Shown: positions 13,000 to 25,038 of the stretch, piece by piece
How positions within the stretch are numbered: the first letter of the stretch is position 1
How the letters are laid out: every line of letters begins with the position of its first letter
Source of the DNA: Cycas panzhihuaensis
Lineage: Eukaryota > Cycadophyta
DNA length: 64,000 bases
Direction: 5' to 3'
Assembly: GCA_023213395.1 (NCBI GenBank)
Contig: CM041465.1
Span: forward strand, 169,577,741 to 169,641,740
The notes under the pieces: model-generated
The model's input: only the letters and a program-made list of their open reading frames with translations
What the model was told of the DNA's origin: nothing
Database searches by the model: none
Made by a program: the position numbers and the translations under genes

Positions 13000-14263
13000 C
13001 TATAAATATACACTTAGTGCTTTTGTTATTTAATTTAGTCCTTTTTTGTTCTAGAACATGTGTATAAGCTATATACTAAAAAATTCTTAAGTGTTTGATA
13101 CTTGGTTTATGACTTGTTTAAGGTTCCTTAGGTGTAACCCATCTCACTACCTTAATTATGTATTTATTTAATAAATAAATAACAATATGTATGGCTTCTA
13201 CTTAATACTCATTTCCAAGATGCTTATCCTTAATGATGTTCCTAACCATCTCAATAATGGTCCTCTTCTTCCTTTCTGCTACATAATTTTATTGAGGATG
13301 TAGGGATTAGTAAGTTGTTTCCTTATCTTAAAGTATTTGTAATAGTCCTTGAATTCATTCAAATTAAATTCTCCTCCATTATCTAATCTAAAGGTTAATA
13401 TCTTATGCCCATAATCATAACTTTGAAATCAATAAAACATTGAAGTATATTTGACTTAAAATTAAAAAAATAAATCCATATAATTCTTATAAAGTCATCA
13501 ATAAAAGTTATAAAGTATTTATCTTTTCTAAGTAAAGGCACATCCATTGGTACATATAGATCTATATACATTAGTTAAAGAGACTCTTTTTCTCTATAGC
13601 TACCATTAGGAAATCCTTCCCTTTATTGTTTGCCTAGTATACAACCTTCATATATTTCTTTTCTATATTTAATATCATGTAAAGCAATCACCATCTCTAT
13701 ATTTTTATTAATGCTAAGTTATTATATTTTACATTAACAATTCTTTTATTTCAAGCCTCATTATACATATTAATTGATATTTTTAAGGCATAGTAACTAA
13801 TTGGAGAAATAACTAGTTTAAATAATCGATTACTAGTCATTTGATCCTTAGTAACTATTGCCTTATTCTTTAACTTATCCTTAATGGTACATTCACCATT
13901 GTTAAAGTTAACCTTTTACTTTTGATCCATCGTTTAGCCTATTAATAGTAAGCTTTTCTTAAGTGTAAGAATATGGAGTACATTATTGATGCATCATGTT
14001 TCTCTAAAGTCTATTTAGATGGTTACATTTCCTTTACCAATTATAGCTTGAGTAGTATTATCTTCGAATATGATTTTGTTTCTTTTAGTATTGTCTAATT
14101 TCTTAAACCATTTTTTTCTATGTGTCATATGAGTCGAGCATCTTGAGTTAATATACCAACTATCCTCCTCTTCATTTTCTATTAGACTTGATAAGAAGAG
14201 TCTCTTATTCTTCCTTGGTTCTTTAACTACTATATTAGTTGCTCCTCCTTGTATATTAAACAT
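13000..14263 (-). pseudogene. copia B protease, GAG pre-integrase and integrase
   Basis: The 82-residue stretch 14263-14015 contains SWYINSRCSTHMT followed by IIFEDNTTQ, the protease region; the catalytic D-S-G has become N-S-R, so it would be inactive. The GAG pre-integrase zinc domain lies at about 13900-13630 and the integrase core at about 13630-13050, both read in broken pieces, including the block before HLGVFGCIAYAHV near 13080. The copy is non-functional. Confidence 0.75.
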
Positions 14264-14269
14264 TTTTAT

Positions 14270-15304
14270 GAAATAATTTATTTCTAAGTGTCCACTTCTA
14301 TGAAAATAGAAATATTACATTGTTCTTCTACCTCTAGGACTCCTTCCTCTTAGTCCTTGATTCCTTTCCCTTAAACTTTATCCTCTACCTCTTCCTTGAG
14401 GTCCAAAACCTTGTTGTTATCCTTTATTAAATTAGCCTTAAAAGTATTATCTTTATCCTCAGCCTTATCATTAATGGAGTTAATCTTAGCCTTGATGAAA
14501 TTAACCTTGGCTTTGATAGTATTATCCTTACCCTTACACTTGATAAGCTTGACCTTATCCTTGATAAATTACCCTCGATTTCTAAAGTTTTATCCTCTCC
14601 CTCTAAGAGAAAGACCTCTTCCCCTAGAACTTTAGCCTTCAAAGGTTGGCTTAATTTTTATCTTAGTATTAAATGCATGTTCTAATGACTTGCTACCACC
14701 CTTTTTCTCTTAAATTGTAATTAACATTTTACTAAGTTGATCAATTTTGAGTGTAGTCAATTCTTTGGAGACCTTAATTCTTGTTGTTACTATTTCAAAC
14801 CTTTTAATGTTATTAACACCTTAAGATATTTTAGACCATCTTTATTCACTAATGACTTCACCTAAGGCCCTTATTTAATTGACTAGGCCTTGTACCTTAA
14901 TTATAAAATTATTTATCCTTTAATTATTATTCATCCTTCTTGTACCTTAATTATAAAATCATTTATCCATTCATTATTTGGAGTTTTGATGTAGTAGCTT
15001 CTTTGTAGGTGATCTTAAAAGCATCCCACACCTCCTTTGATGTAGTTACCTCACTAACTCTTAGAAAGATATAGTTCTCTAATACATAGAAGATGATCCC
15101 TAAGGCTTTATTATCTTATTTTCCATTCTCCTTATATGTCTTTTTTTAATCTTTAGTAGCATTAGGATCAAGTGACCTATATCTTATCTTAATCAAGTCC
15201 CACATAACTTTTAACATCCAAATAGGTTTTATCATATAACTCTAATTTACGAAATTAGTACTATTAAATTTAAGTATTATTATATTGCTTATTCTAGAGG
15301 CCAT
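14270..15304 (-). pseudogene. copia B gag with RG/QG-rich tail
   Basis: The start is set at the ATG 15304-15302, giving MASRISNIIILKFN, parallel to element A. A TAG then replaces the conserved Trp of the N-terminal block, evidence of G-to-A decay. The C-terminal part (14640-14395) is rich in Arg-Gly and then Gln-Gly, and is followed by a zinc-knuckle remnant, FHRSGHLEIN at about 14320-14285, in which the metal-binding cysteines have become Tyr or Phe. Confidence 0.8.
14395..14640 (-). repeat. low-complexity RG/QG array in copia B gag
   Basis: In the frame continuing gag, the first part reads RGRGLSLRGRG. After an apparent one-base loss near 14572, a run follows in which CAA and TAA codons alternate with GGT, GGA or GGC. 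At least a dozen TAA codons sit where Gln would continue the pattern. In the other frames the same DNA gives the misleading leucine-rich and lysine-rich open stretches on both strands. Confidence 0.7.
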
Positions 15305-16956
15305 GATAAAGAAATTACCTTAAAACTAAATTACTTTGAGAAGATAAAGTGCATAAATAAATTACTAAAAAATACACTTAAATAAGATAATGAAAGGCAC
15401 TCAAAAAATCACAAGCTAAATTATTCCCCTTCAAGTTTGGGACATGAAAAAGTATCCTAACTAGAACTCAACCTCCTATAAAATTTAAAAATTGTATTAA
15501 TTATAATTACAAAGTAAATGTTTTATTAAGTTTATTCAAGGATCAACTCGTAGGAAGCCCACAAACTAGCATCAATTTTGAGTATAAAAATAGTACATCA
15601 AATAACTTTAGAAATACTTAAAAGACCATTCACTCAATAGAAGATTAAAATATGAGTCTAACACTTTGAATGACACTTGATCCTGATATATTATGACCAA
15701 GTTATGCTTTAAATAATATACAAAGATCAAATTTAGTAAAGAGCCATTTAGCACATGAACTATAAATAAAATTTTCATCAACTTTTAGTCATTAACTAAA
15801 CTATTAAACGTAAACTCAATATAAGTATGTGACCATTTATTTTATTTGGGTGGAAATAAAGAATACTCTAGAGTTGAAATATTTAAAAACAAGCCTCACA
15901 AGTGGCAATTATACTTATTGAAGTAGAAAGAGGTACTAAAGACAAGTCAAACTCCTTAAAAAAAATAACTTAACCCCTTTAAAACCTACCTCTTAATCAC
16001 TTGAATATTGAATATGATCTATAAGTCAAATGTAAAAGGATGTTATGAATTAATAAAACTCAACATTCAAGCTATTAATGTTAAGCCACTTTAAACTATT
16101 AAAATTAAAATGTTTCACTTCAACTGCCTCAAAATGTAAGACTCTCATATGTATACCATACACTCTAGAGATGTGGACATCTAAAGAAAAGGTTAAAATA
16201 AAGTTTAGAGAGTGATGCTTCTTCTTCTTGTATAATGCTCATTTAAGAAAAATGCTTAGAGGTGTTAGCTAATATGAATATAGATTATGCAATTGTAATA
16301 TAATGGAAACAAATGGACTTTGGAAGCAGATCTTAAAGAGTCATGCCAAACATACAAAGCACCCCATAACTAGATCTTAAAACCATATTATAGATTGCAT
16401 AATCATTGTACACAGAAGTAAATCATATGTTGACTGATAGAAATCTTAAACACATTGGATGAGAAAATTTATATGATGCTAAGAATCTGTAGGTCATTGG
16501 ATCTTATGGAGGATATTAAACAAGCAACATATAAATATATATGGGCCAAACTTAAAAGCCATGACAAAACAAAGGCTAAAAAATGAAGGAAAATAGAGTC
16601 ACAACTTATAAGAATGGTTGAAAAAAATGGTCATAAGATTGACTAGGTTATTAGAATGTTGCCTAAATATATATATCTTGATGTAATATTTAATTAGTGG
16701 AATAAGTAGTTATTAGTAAGCATGAAATATTCCCATGTATGTGATATGATTGATTGATGTATTAGAATGACATGATTGATTGATACATGAGGTGATGAAC
16801 TTATAAATATATGCATATATTATTTGAACATTTGAGATGAAATGAGCTAATAGAGAGAGCTATAATCCATTCTTCTACCATGGTTTTTCCGGTCTTGAAT
16901 TTTCCATGTATAAATATGGTATCTCATGTGTTATCTTTCTCTTATGATTGTTGTGC

Positions 16957-16960
<4 letters not shown>
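15305..16960. other. gene-free region right of copia B
   Basis: This should hold the 5' LTR and leader of element B. I see no primer binding site and no direct repeat with the region left of 11150. No open frame with a recognisable motif occurs. Confidence 0.45.

Positions 16961-16992
<32 letters not shown>
16961..16992. repeat. (TA)16 microsatellite
   Basis: Sixteen uninterrupted TA units preceded by CACA. It is a simple dinucleotide repeat of the kind that arises by slippage and has no visible link to a gene. Confidence 0.97.
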
Positions 16993-16993
<1 letters not shown>

Positions 16994-17459
16994 TTTATTA
17001 ATTATACCTAAATACTTATAATCAACACCTTATGAATGTTTCATTTGTATTTTATAATTAATCATTATAATTTTATATTGATGAAAACTTCACATATCTT
17101 TTGCTTCATTACACATTTTGCTATATTATCTTACGTAATAAATTATAACACCTATAACTAGTTAATGCCAATGAGTAGTTTCTTATGAAATTATTATGTA
17201 TCTTAATAAAAAACCTCTTTCATACTATGCCCAAGAAACCTTTTATATTCCCTATAAAGATAATAATCAATTGGAGAATAATAAGTATTCATTATTTTTA
17301 ACTATTTAACATACGTAAATTCATCTTTTAGAAATTATTTAAATAAATTTATTTATCAAGAATATAGTCTTAACTATAAGTCATTTATATAAGGGTTTGC
17401 ATTGTTTAAAACTTCATTTTATTTACATTTGCAAGTTGTATATCATGACCTTTCCTCCT

Positions 17460-18930
17460 TTAAAGAAATACTTTTCTTAGTATTGGGGGAAGAGTGTATC
17501 ATCTATTATATGTAGATAATAATATAAAATCATATCTAGTACCTTCCTCAAAGACTTACAAACTAAGTAGTGCTCCCATTACACCAGTACTTTAATAACT
17601 ACAATACTTTAACAACTACTACATAACGAAACAACCATTGTTAATGGTTTAAAAAATGGCTATAATTATGTTTTAAAATTAATGTTAAACCTCCATTTAA
17701 TAAAATTACAATCTAATGCATGATTAGGTGCAAATACATTGAATTTAAGAATAAGAATTTGAAATATATTATATATACTAAGATTATGGAGTAGAACTAA
17801 TTCATAAACCACAACCTTAGTGACATAAAGGTTTAATACTTTATAAGATTTGATTAAAACATATTTTATGTTTTCTTAACTTGAATGGACTAAAGATTAG
17901 TTTTACTTGAATAATAAATTTTTGTTTAATGTGAATTACCACATAAATCTTTTTATGTGAGATAAAATTTTATATCATTCTTGGGTACCTTAGAGATATG
18001 TTTTGATTTCTTTTCACTAATTCCTCTATGATTAGTAATCCATTAGTAGAAAATTAATGATAAATTATAAAATAAATAAAGGACATAGGAGTATTATATT
18101 TTCTTTAATATAAATCTTTAAATAGACTCATATTAATATCAAAGTAATAGTTAGTATTATAAATGAACCTAACTAGATGTAAGTCTTTTTTATATAATTC
18201 TTACTAGTTTACTGCATACACATGCATAACATATCTTCCAAAACATGATTAACTCTTTATCTATACCCATTTGTTTGATTATAATAAGTTATATTAAATT
18301 TTAATTTAGTTTTAAAATCTTTTAGGAAAGCCTTATATAATCTAGAGAAATTAGGTTAATAATTATCAATCATACTTTTAGGGCTCCCATATAAACTATA
18401 TATGCTTTTAAGAATATGGTCTATAATTCTTTTTAAATCAAAAGTAACAATAGTAATAAAATGAGAAAATTATATTAACTTATTAACCATAATAAAAATA
18501 ACACCATAGTATTCATTAGTTATAGGTTATCATGTAATAAGATCTATATTTATAAGCTCTACTTTTCATGTAAGAATAGGGAAAGGTTGTAACAATTTGG
18601 TAAGATGATAACAATAAGCCTTGATTCTTTGATACTCTAATAATTTTTAAAATAATCTAATAGTTATTTTTTTATATTAGGTTAAAAATATAAAATTTTC
18701 ATGACATTCTTTTTTCCTTGAATAAACTTTTATAACTTATAACTAGAATATTGTGTGTATAAAAAATTATTTGTTTGAGCTTATTAGCATTAGGTATATA
18801 TAATATAATATAAACATAAAGTAACCCATTATCATATAAACCACATCCATGTACCATCATTAGGTATATATAATATAATATAAACATAAAGTAACCCATT
18901 ATCATATAAACCACATCCATTTTGCACTAT
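17460..18930 (-). pseudogene. Ty3-gypsy integrase fragment (gypsy 3)
   Basis: On the minus strand the readings include DNGLLYVYIILYIPNANKLK (around 18900-18760), corresponding to the stretch before the H2C2 zinc finger. GSPKSMIDN follows near 18390-18370, then QTNGYR with a stop and RVNHVLEDMLCMCMQ near 18280-18210, which is the core block usually reading QTDGQTERVNQ. FIYNTNYYFDINMSLFKDLY (around 18160-18100) matches the block FAYNNSYHSSIGMAPFEALY. Only integrase is present; RT and gag are missing, so this is a truncated gypsy copy. The C-terminal part below 17900 fades into unreadable sequence. Confidence 0.78.
18788..18920. repeat. perfect tandem duplication, 63-bp copies at 70-bp spacing
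   Basis: Bases 18788-18850 and 18858-18920 are identical over 63 bp, separated by the 7 bases GTACCAT. The duplication lies in the N-terminal part of the gypsy 3 integrase. The 70-bp period is not a multiple of three, so it shifts the frame, and the translated open stretch 18920-18699 shows the same peptide twice in two frames. Identity of the copies says the duplication is recent relative to the decay of the element. Confidence 0.97.
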
Positions 18931-19261
18931 ATTTGTTTTTATAAATAGTTTTTGTGCATAATGGTATACGAGTCACCAATAGGTCCCACTACTCAAATTT
19001 CACCCTTAAAACTCACCTACTCTATTTTAACAAACTCGTCATGCTCATCTAAATGGATTAGGTATCATTCTTATGTAAATTTTAGGGTCAACAAGCTATA
19101 GACACCCCAAATACCCCCCTTTCCCCTCCCCTTCTTTTTCCATCTATCTTTATAATATCTCTCTATTTATTAAATCCTATTCTCTCTTGCTCTTTTATCT
19201 TTTGTATATTTTCCCTTCTCTCTATCTATCCTTATCTCTTTGAACCCTTTTTCCATTCATC

Positions 19262-20470
19262 ATGCCTCCCTAAAGTCAAAGTAACAAAATTTTTGCACTT
19301 GAGATTGAGGTCATTAACCTTCAATAGAGAGTTAAACAAGAGTTAGCCACCATGTAAGAGAAGGTCAAAGATAAAATATCTACCATGGACTAAGATGTTA
19401 AATCAAACATATCAACTCTTATATCCAAGTCTTAAATGAACAAATTATTATAGTAAATAACTCTAATCTCCACCAATTTACTAAGGTCATTAACTCCAGT
19501 CAGCCCCACACTATAGTAAATGACAGCTTTACCTCCATGTTAGTAGCAACTATTTCAATATAATATCAACATCCCCACATTTGGTCTTGACCTCAATAAG
19601 GATAACATGTAAAGCTAGATTAATAAATTAGAGTCTTACTATTCCCTTAACTTGATGTTAGTCAATGATTAACTTACATTTACATCCATCCATTTAGATG
19701 GAAAGGCACACCATTGGTTTCGATGGTGGAAGTAGCAGTACCCCTCTAATCAATCTTGGGTCCATTTCTCTATGAGCTCCTTTAAGCAATATGAGGATAC
19801 CTAGAACCAATCCTTCTTCACCTAGTTAACACAACTAAGACAAGTATCTTTTATTAAAGTATATAATAACAAGTTTTAACATTTACATAATCATGTTGAT
19901 TAGTAACTCAATAATTGGATAGAGGTAGATACATATGTGTCTGGGCTCAAAGAGCGCATCTAAATACCCCTTGAGATGGTATCCCTACATACTCTAAAGT
20001 ATGCAATCCATATGGGCAAGTCAGTTGAAGTAGAATTCACCTCAAAAAGGCCCCCTCTATTTAGATAGGATTCCATCTAGTTTCAAAGATAGTAATAAGC
20101 TGGTTATAAATGAGATACCACCTAATCACAATGACTATGCCCAATAAACTACCAATGATCATGCTTATGACTGGAAGACCCTCAATGCCAATAGGAAGTT
20201 AATCTCTATATGTAATACTTATAAAAGTAAACCTCCAATTATAGTAAAATCTATAAAGCTAAGAAGATGCTCACAATCGATCCTAACTTATCTCTGGAAG
20301 ATGACCTTGAGTTCAATCATGAATATGATGATGAGCTCCAAGACCACCCTACTAATGAGGTACCCCTTAATCCTAAACCTAAAGTTTCTTTATCATTTGT
20401 ACCTCTACCTCATGTCTCAAACCACTTTGTATTAAAGAAATACTTTAAAAACCCCCATCATGATTCTAAT
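19262..20470 (+). pseudogene. gypsy 1 gag (decayed)
   Basis: The ATG at 19262 follows a pyrimidine-rich leader. The start reads MPP, a stop in a Gln position, then SQSNKIFALEIEV. Around 19690-19760 the phrase GKAHHWFRWW appears, matching the retrotransposon-gag block in which an aromatic-rich motif follows a short linker. A 68-residue open stretch at 20267-20473 is acidic then proline-rich, LNPKPKVSLSFVPLPHVS, likely a gag-protease linker. Stops are frequent. Confidence 0.7.
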
Positions 20471-20760
20471 TGATAGTGGTATACTACTAAACTTAATCTA
20501 TATATCCATTAAAAGATAGCTTAATCTTTATATAGAATCTAAGACAGGCTTCACCTACTCCCTACCTAGTCATCACACCCTTTATTGTGTAGGGATGATT
20601 AAAAATCTCACTATTTACATTAGCTCTTATACCCCCCTCTCTAAATTTTATGCTTTGTCTATAGGTGGGTTGGATAAAATTCTTGGTGTACAATGGCTCT
20701 AGATACTAGGAACCTATAATACCAACTTACCCATAACCCCATTCATCATGTTCAAAGATC
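20440..20760 (+). pseudogene. gypsy 1 aspartic protease
   Basis: The reading MILIDSGILLNLI at about 20460-20500 is the retropepsin active-site segment with D-S-G intact. Downstream, GGLDKILGVQWL near 20660-20700 matches the second conserved block (GxDxILGMxWL) of plant gypsy proteases. Stops between the two make it inactive. Confidence 0.8.
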
Positions 20761-21059
20761 ATATGGGTCACTCACATAAACTCTTTAGGATGTAGTCCCC
20801 TCTCTCAAAAAAGTGATCTCACTTACTTGAATGTGCAAATAACTTAATGATAATATGAGATATATCATCTGTCTCAATAATATCTATGGTCCTATAGGTA
20901 TTTACCCTAATATCTAACAAGTATTAGATTACTACCAATTAGTATTTACTCCATTACCTACTATCCCCCCATTCAATCGAGGTTGCTATCATATAATTGA
21001 GTTACAAAATTTACATGACCCAATTGATCTTTGGCTATGTAGGAACTCATATTCCTAGA

Positions 21060-21760
21060 AAAATGAAATTAAAAAAATCATCAAATAATTAATGGACATG
21101 GGCATCATTTAACCTAGCAAGAGCCCATATGTTACATCCATCATTTTAGTTCACAAAAAGGATGGATCCTTCTAACTTTGTATCGACTATTATATATTAA
21201 ATAAAATAACCATAAAAAATAAGTTTCCTATGCTATGGATTAATGATGTATTAGATGATATCCATGGTACTATGGTTTTTAACAAATTTGATCCATAATC
21301 AAGATATTACTAGATCCCCATCCTATTAGAAGATTAACACAAAAGGATCTTTTGAACTCGCCATGGCCATTTTCAGTTTCAAGTCATGCCATTTGGCTTA
21401 TGTAATGCTTTGGATACCTTCTAAGCCCTAATGAACAAAATATTCTCCTCATGCTCATTATCTTTTTTGACAATATCCTTATCTATAGGTCAAACATACC
21501 CACTTATATACTATATTTAAAAATTATTCTCTAAATCCTAGTTGATAATAAGTTATACACCAAATTCTCTAAAAATGAGTTTGAAAAAACTGAATTATAA
21601 TACCTTGGATACATTATATTATCCATAGAGATTTGGGTGGATCCTAATAAAATTTCAATCATCACTAATTGGCTAATCCCAAAAATACTTACCTAATTAT
21701 AGCCTTTCCTAGGACTTAACAGACTTTATCATCGGTTTGTCTAAAATTATACCACCTTGA
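21060..21760 (+). pseudogene. gypsy 1 reverse transcriptase
   Basis: Conserved blocks are visible in order: LVHKKDGSF with a stop then LCIDY (about 21145-21195), KNKFPMLWINDVLDDI (21215-21260), HHGHFQFQVMPFGLCNA (21358-21410) and IIFFDNILIY (21457-21490). The last block is the polymerase centre, where the second Asp of the usual FFDD is Asn. The enzyme would copy element RNA into DNA. Internal stops plus this change rule out activity. Confidence 0.88.
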
Positions 21761-21839
21761 CCACCTCTTTAACCAACCTACTTAGGAAAGATTTCCAATG
21801 GTCTCCCTCTACCAATAAGGCATTCATCTAACTTAAGGA

Positions 21840-22250
21840 GGTCATGATAACCATCTCAGTTTTGGTCTAACTAGACTTTACTCATTTATTCCAACTAGAA
21901 TATGATACCTATGGATTTAGATTGGGTGTAGTCTTAATATAGGAATTTCACTCCATAATGTTTGAAAGTAGAAAAGTCAAGAAGTATGACTGAAAATTGT
22001 CCACCTATTATAAAAAATATTGGCCATCCTCCATGCCATTAAAAAATGGTGACAATATGTAAACAATTCAAAATTCATTATCTTCACTGATCATCATAGC
22101 CTTCGTCACCTATTAGACCAACCTATCCTCTCAAAAGAATAGGCCAAATGGGTCAATTACCTTTAAGATTTTGACTTTACAATCACCTGCAAAAAGGGAA
22201 AAGATAATATTATGGTAGATGCTCTTTCTTAACTACCCTCCCTTGCACCT
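21840..22250 (+). pseudogene. gypsy 1 RNase H
   Basis: After the RT connection, phrases like ESRKVKKYD, a stop, then LSTYYKKYWPSSMPLKNG (about 21960-22050) match the RNase H block that usually reads LNYPTHEKELLAIVHALKTWR. A His-His-containing segment, FTDHHSLRHL in family terms, appears at about 22085-22120. The domain is degenerate. Confidence 0.7.
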
Positions 22251-22489
22251 GATGAGATCACTCGTCATCTTAAGGACCCCACCATTCATGCCATCTATAC
22301 CTTGCAACTAATATGGATATAAGATTTGGCCTCAAATAACAAATCTAACTAGACTTCTCAAAATGGGTTGATAAGGTCCATACATGAAAGGATTAGTCCA
22401 CCTAAAATAATCTCCTATTATACCAAAATTACATCTTTGTATATCCCCACTCAGTTTTTATTCCCAAGACTTTATTAGAATATCACTCT

Positions 22490-23700
22490 TCCCCACTACA
22501 TGATCATTCTAGATTTGATAAGATATATTATAGGATATGGTTTGAATTCTTTTTGCCAACTATGAAATCCACCATTATCATATTTTTCTCTAAATGTAAT
22601 ACATGCTAGTTCAACAAAGTTAATATGAAACCCTAGTTAGGTCTCCTATAACCTTTGCACATCCCATAAGGTAAGAAGTAAGATATTGCCATGGATTTTA
22701 TCATAGGATTATCATTATCTACTTGGTATGAATCTATTTTAGTGGTCATTGTTAGGTTGATAAAATATACTCACTTTGTCCCTGTCCATACTGCTTACAA
22801 GGTGCCATACACCGTAGATATTTAACTCTAAATAATATTTCACTTACATGGATTCCCATCCACTATTGTATATGATTGAGACCCTAAATTCACTAGCTCA
22901 TTCTAATAAGAGATATTTCATACCATAAGAATATTAATTAATATGAGTTTTATGTATCATCCATAGACTAATGGTTAATCAGAGGTCCTTGACAAAACTC
23001 TAAAGACTTACTTACATTGTTTACATCTAAGCACTAGTCCAAGTGGATAGCATGGATAGCCCTAACTGAGTACTGGTATAACTCATTACATCATTCAGCC
23101 ATTAGAATGTCTCTATTTTTGGCCCTCTATGAATATCCTCCACCTTCCCATCACACCTTAGATACCAACCTCCATACCCTTAAATAAAATTTATCCATGG
23201 TCCAAAATCAAATGAAGTAATTAGTAGACTTCCACTATTCATATTACTCCTTCAACATTGGTGAGCTTGTGTTCCTTCGATTATAGCTTTATAAGTAATA
23301 ATCTCTCTACCACTATAAGCACTACAAGCTTAACCCTCAACCCTCAGTATTATGGTCTATATAAAGTTCTTAAACATATTGGTAAAGTTGCATATGCCCT
23401 TAACCTTCCTCCTACCATAAATATTTATAATGTTTTTCATGTTTCCTATCTCTAGAAGTGTATTAGCAAAACCCATGTCCCCTAGATAATATTACTAGTT
23501 TTAGATGAAGAGTGATCCCTAACTATCCTCCCATAATATATCCTAGCTAGTGAATAATGCCATCTCTTAAGCTAGTTAATTTTTAAATATTTAATACATT
23601 GGGTCGATTGCAACTCATATGACATAACTTGGGAATCCAACAATTTTATTAAGCAACATTCACACCTCAAATGCCTCAAGGACTCAACATCTCAGGCATA
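22490..23700 (+). pseudogene. gypsy 1 integrase with chromodomain-like C-terminus
   Basis: The zinc-finger part reads around 22500-22620. The core shows KKYDIAMDFI near 22680-22700, with the first catalytic Asp in AMDF, then KYTHFVPVHTAYK, VYDxDPKFTSSF (22870-22905, second Asp in the D-x-D-P-K-F block) and HPxTNGxSEVLDKTLKTYL (22960-23010), where x at two sites is a TAG or TAA in place of Gln. The C-terminal part contains YYGLYKVLKHIGKVAYALNL and IYNVFHVSYL (23345-23455), then a segment around 23600-23640 with SYDITWE, as in a chromodomain. Confidence 0.87.
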
Positions 23701-23706
23701 GGGACT

Positions 23707-24060
23707 TGCTACATAACTCCTCTTACTAAGTTATGTAAAGCATTAACAAGAAAAGACATACTATAGGATTAAGTGATAAGGTTAGTTATGAAACTTTGTG
23801 CATAGGCCATTAAGTTATCTAATGGAATGTAATGTTGCTAAGCTATCTAATAAAATATAAGGCTCCTTAGGCCACTAATAGATTACTTAGAAAATACCCT
23901 CTTTTTGTCTATTTAAGGGTCACAGATTCTAGAATATGGTTAGCTTGATATTACTTTTCTTATAAGAATTATAATATGATACTCTCCTTTTGGCAATCAA
24001 TTGATGCTCTTGTGCATTTTGAGTCTCCTTGGTAATCTATTTGTCTTTGTTGGTTTGTTA
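23707..24060 (+). repeat. probable 3' LTR of gypsy 1, boundary uncertain
   Basis: It begins TGCTACATAACTCC right after GGGAC, just as the 3' LTR of gypsy 2 begins TGTTAAG after GGGGAC. The right end cannot be fixed because no second copy was found. Confidence 0.45.
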
Positions 24061-24444
24061 AAGTGGTTGTGAATTACTATTTTTTTGCCATTTTAAGGAG
24101 CATCTTTGAGAATAAACATCCCAATCATGATGATCCTAAAGTGTGTAAATCCTTTGGATTGTGATCCTTATCTTAGGATCATGATCTTAAAATATGCAAG
24201 CCTTATGAATTACAATCTTAGAATTAGTGTAACTTTCATATATAGTGTTTATTTAGTACTAATGACCACTCATTTTGAAGATATTAAGAAGTTCCATACC
24301 ATCCTAAAGTTTGTAATTCATCCTTTAAACTTTATTTCACTATATTTTCAACATGCTCACTTATCAATATTAACTCTAGTCATTATTATCGATTGGCATA
24401 TTAAGTGATTTATATTAAAATATTTCAATGTTAGAATAGTGGAG

Positions 24445-24790
24445 TGTTGAAATATTAAAATTTATAAATATTGATAAGTAATGTTTAATTAATAATTAAG
24501 AGGTCAAAGTTATCATTAGATGATGTGAGAGATCCCATACACATGATTATATTAGTTGATATAAAGGTGAAATACAATTGATTTATGATGAAGTGACACA
24601 TTTATATAAGGGCAATGTATATTATAAAGAAAATTAGATCTTTTGTTTCTCCTTGTGAGGATAGAATGACTCACTATGATTATATTTAATTATTATTCTT
24701 AATATGAGATATCATAAACATTTGAAGGTGGTTTTCCCATTCATGGATGTTTCACATTTAACTTAGTTTACATATAATGTTTGTATTAAT
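24445..24790 (+). repeat. element F 5' LTR, left part
   Basis: It aligns by eye with 36488-36835, starting TGTTGAAATATTAAAATTTA versus TGTTAGAATATTAAAATTTA. It breaks off at 24790 where the gag-only element begins and resumes at 26824 with CCTTATCTTTTC. Confidence 0.82.
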
Positions 24791-25038
24791 TGTAACGAAC
24801 ATATTCATGTTACCACTTAACATAGAGAAATAGAAATAGAAAATGATAGACAAAAGATAAAGAAGAAGATGAGGTTCTAAAGAAAATTCATTAGCATAAG
24901 ACTATAAAATACATCATGATAATCCCACTTATACATTACATACATATATATAAGGCTATTAAGGCTACCTATGTCTTAGACTTATGCATGTGGGATAAAT
25001 ACAATAAGAGTAACCTCATATGGTAGAGGATCATAACA
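24791..25038 (-). repeat. mini-element 3' LTR
   Basis: It runs on the plus strand from TGTAACGAACATATTC to GAGGATCATAACA. Over the first roughly 145 aligned bases I count about 15 differences from the other LTR. Confidence 0.88.

Larger units (their letters stand above)
11150..15304 (-). mobile_element. Ty1-copia element B, full internal region, decayed
   Basis: The minus strand shows gag (15304 to about 14270), protease (about 14160), GAG pre-integrase and integrase (about 13920-13000), reverse transcriptase (about 12690-11700) and the RNase H end near 11170. Stops interrupt every domain. The element is thus a complete but old copia copy. Its LTRs are not identified. Confidence 0.88.
18960..24060 (+). 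mobile_element. Ty3-gypsy element 1, decayed
   Basis: Plus-strand order is gag (from 19262), protease (about 20450), reverse transcriptase (21070-21700), RNase H (21890-22240), integrase (22490-23160) and a C-terminal domain (23260-23690), the Ty3-gypsy order. A primer site resembling TGGTATACGAG lies at 18962. A purine stretch followed by TG at 23707 marks the probable 3' LTR start, parallel to gypsy 2. I could not find a matching 5' LTR upstream, where the older gypsy 3 fragment abuts. The chromodomain-like end suggests a chromovirus lineage, which is tentative. Confidence 0.85.

Noticed and set aside
14396-14635. Leucine-rich plus-strand frame of 79 residues
   Set aside because: It is the antisense of the Gln-Gly array in copia B gag; its leucine pattern comes from the repeated codons of the other strand.
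16961-16992. TA run as a promoter TATA element
   Set aside because: It is a simple repeat with no gene downstream.
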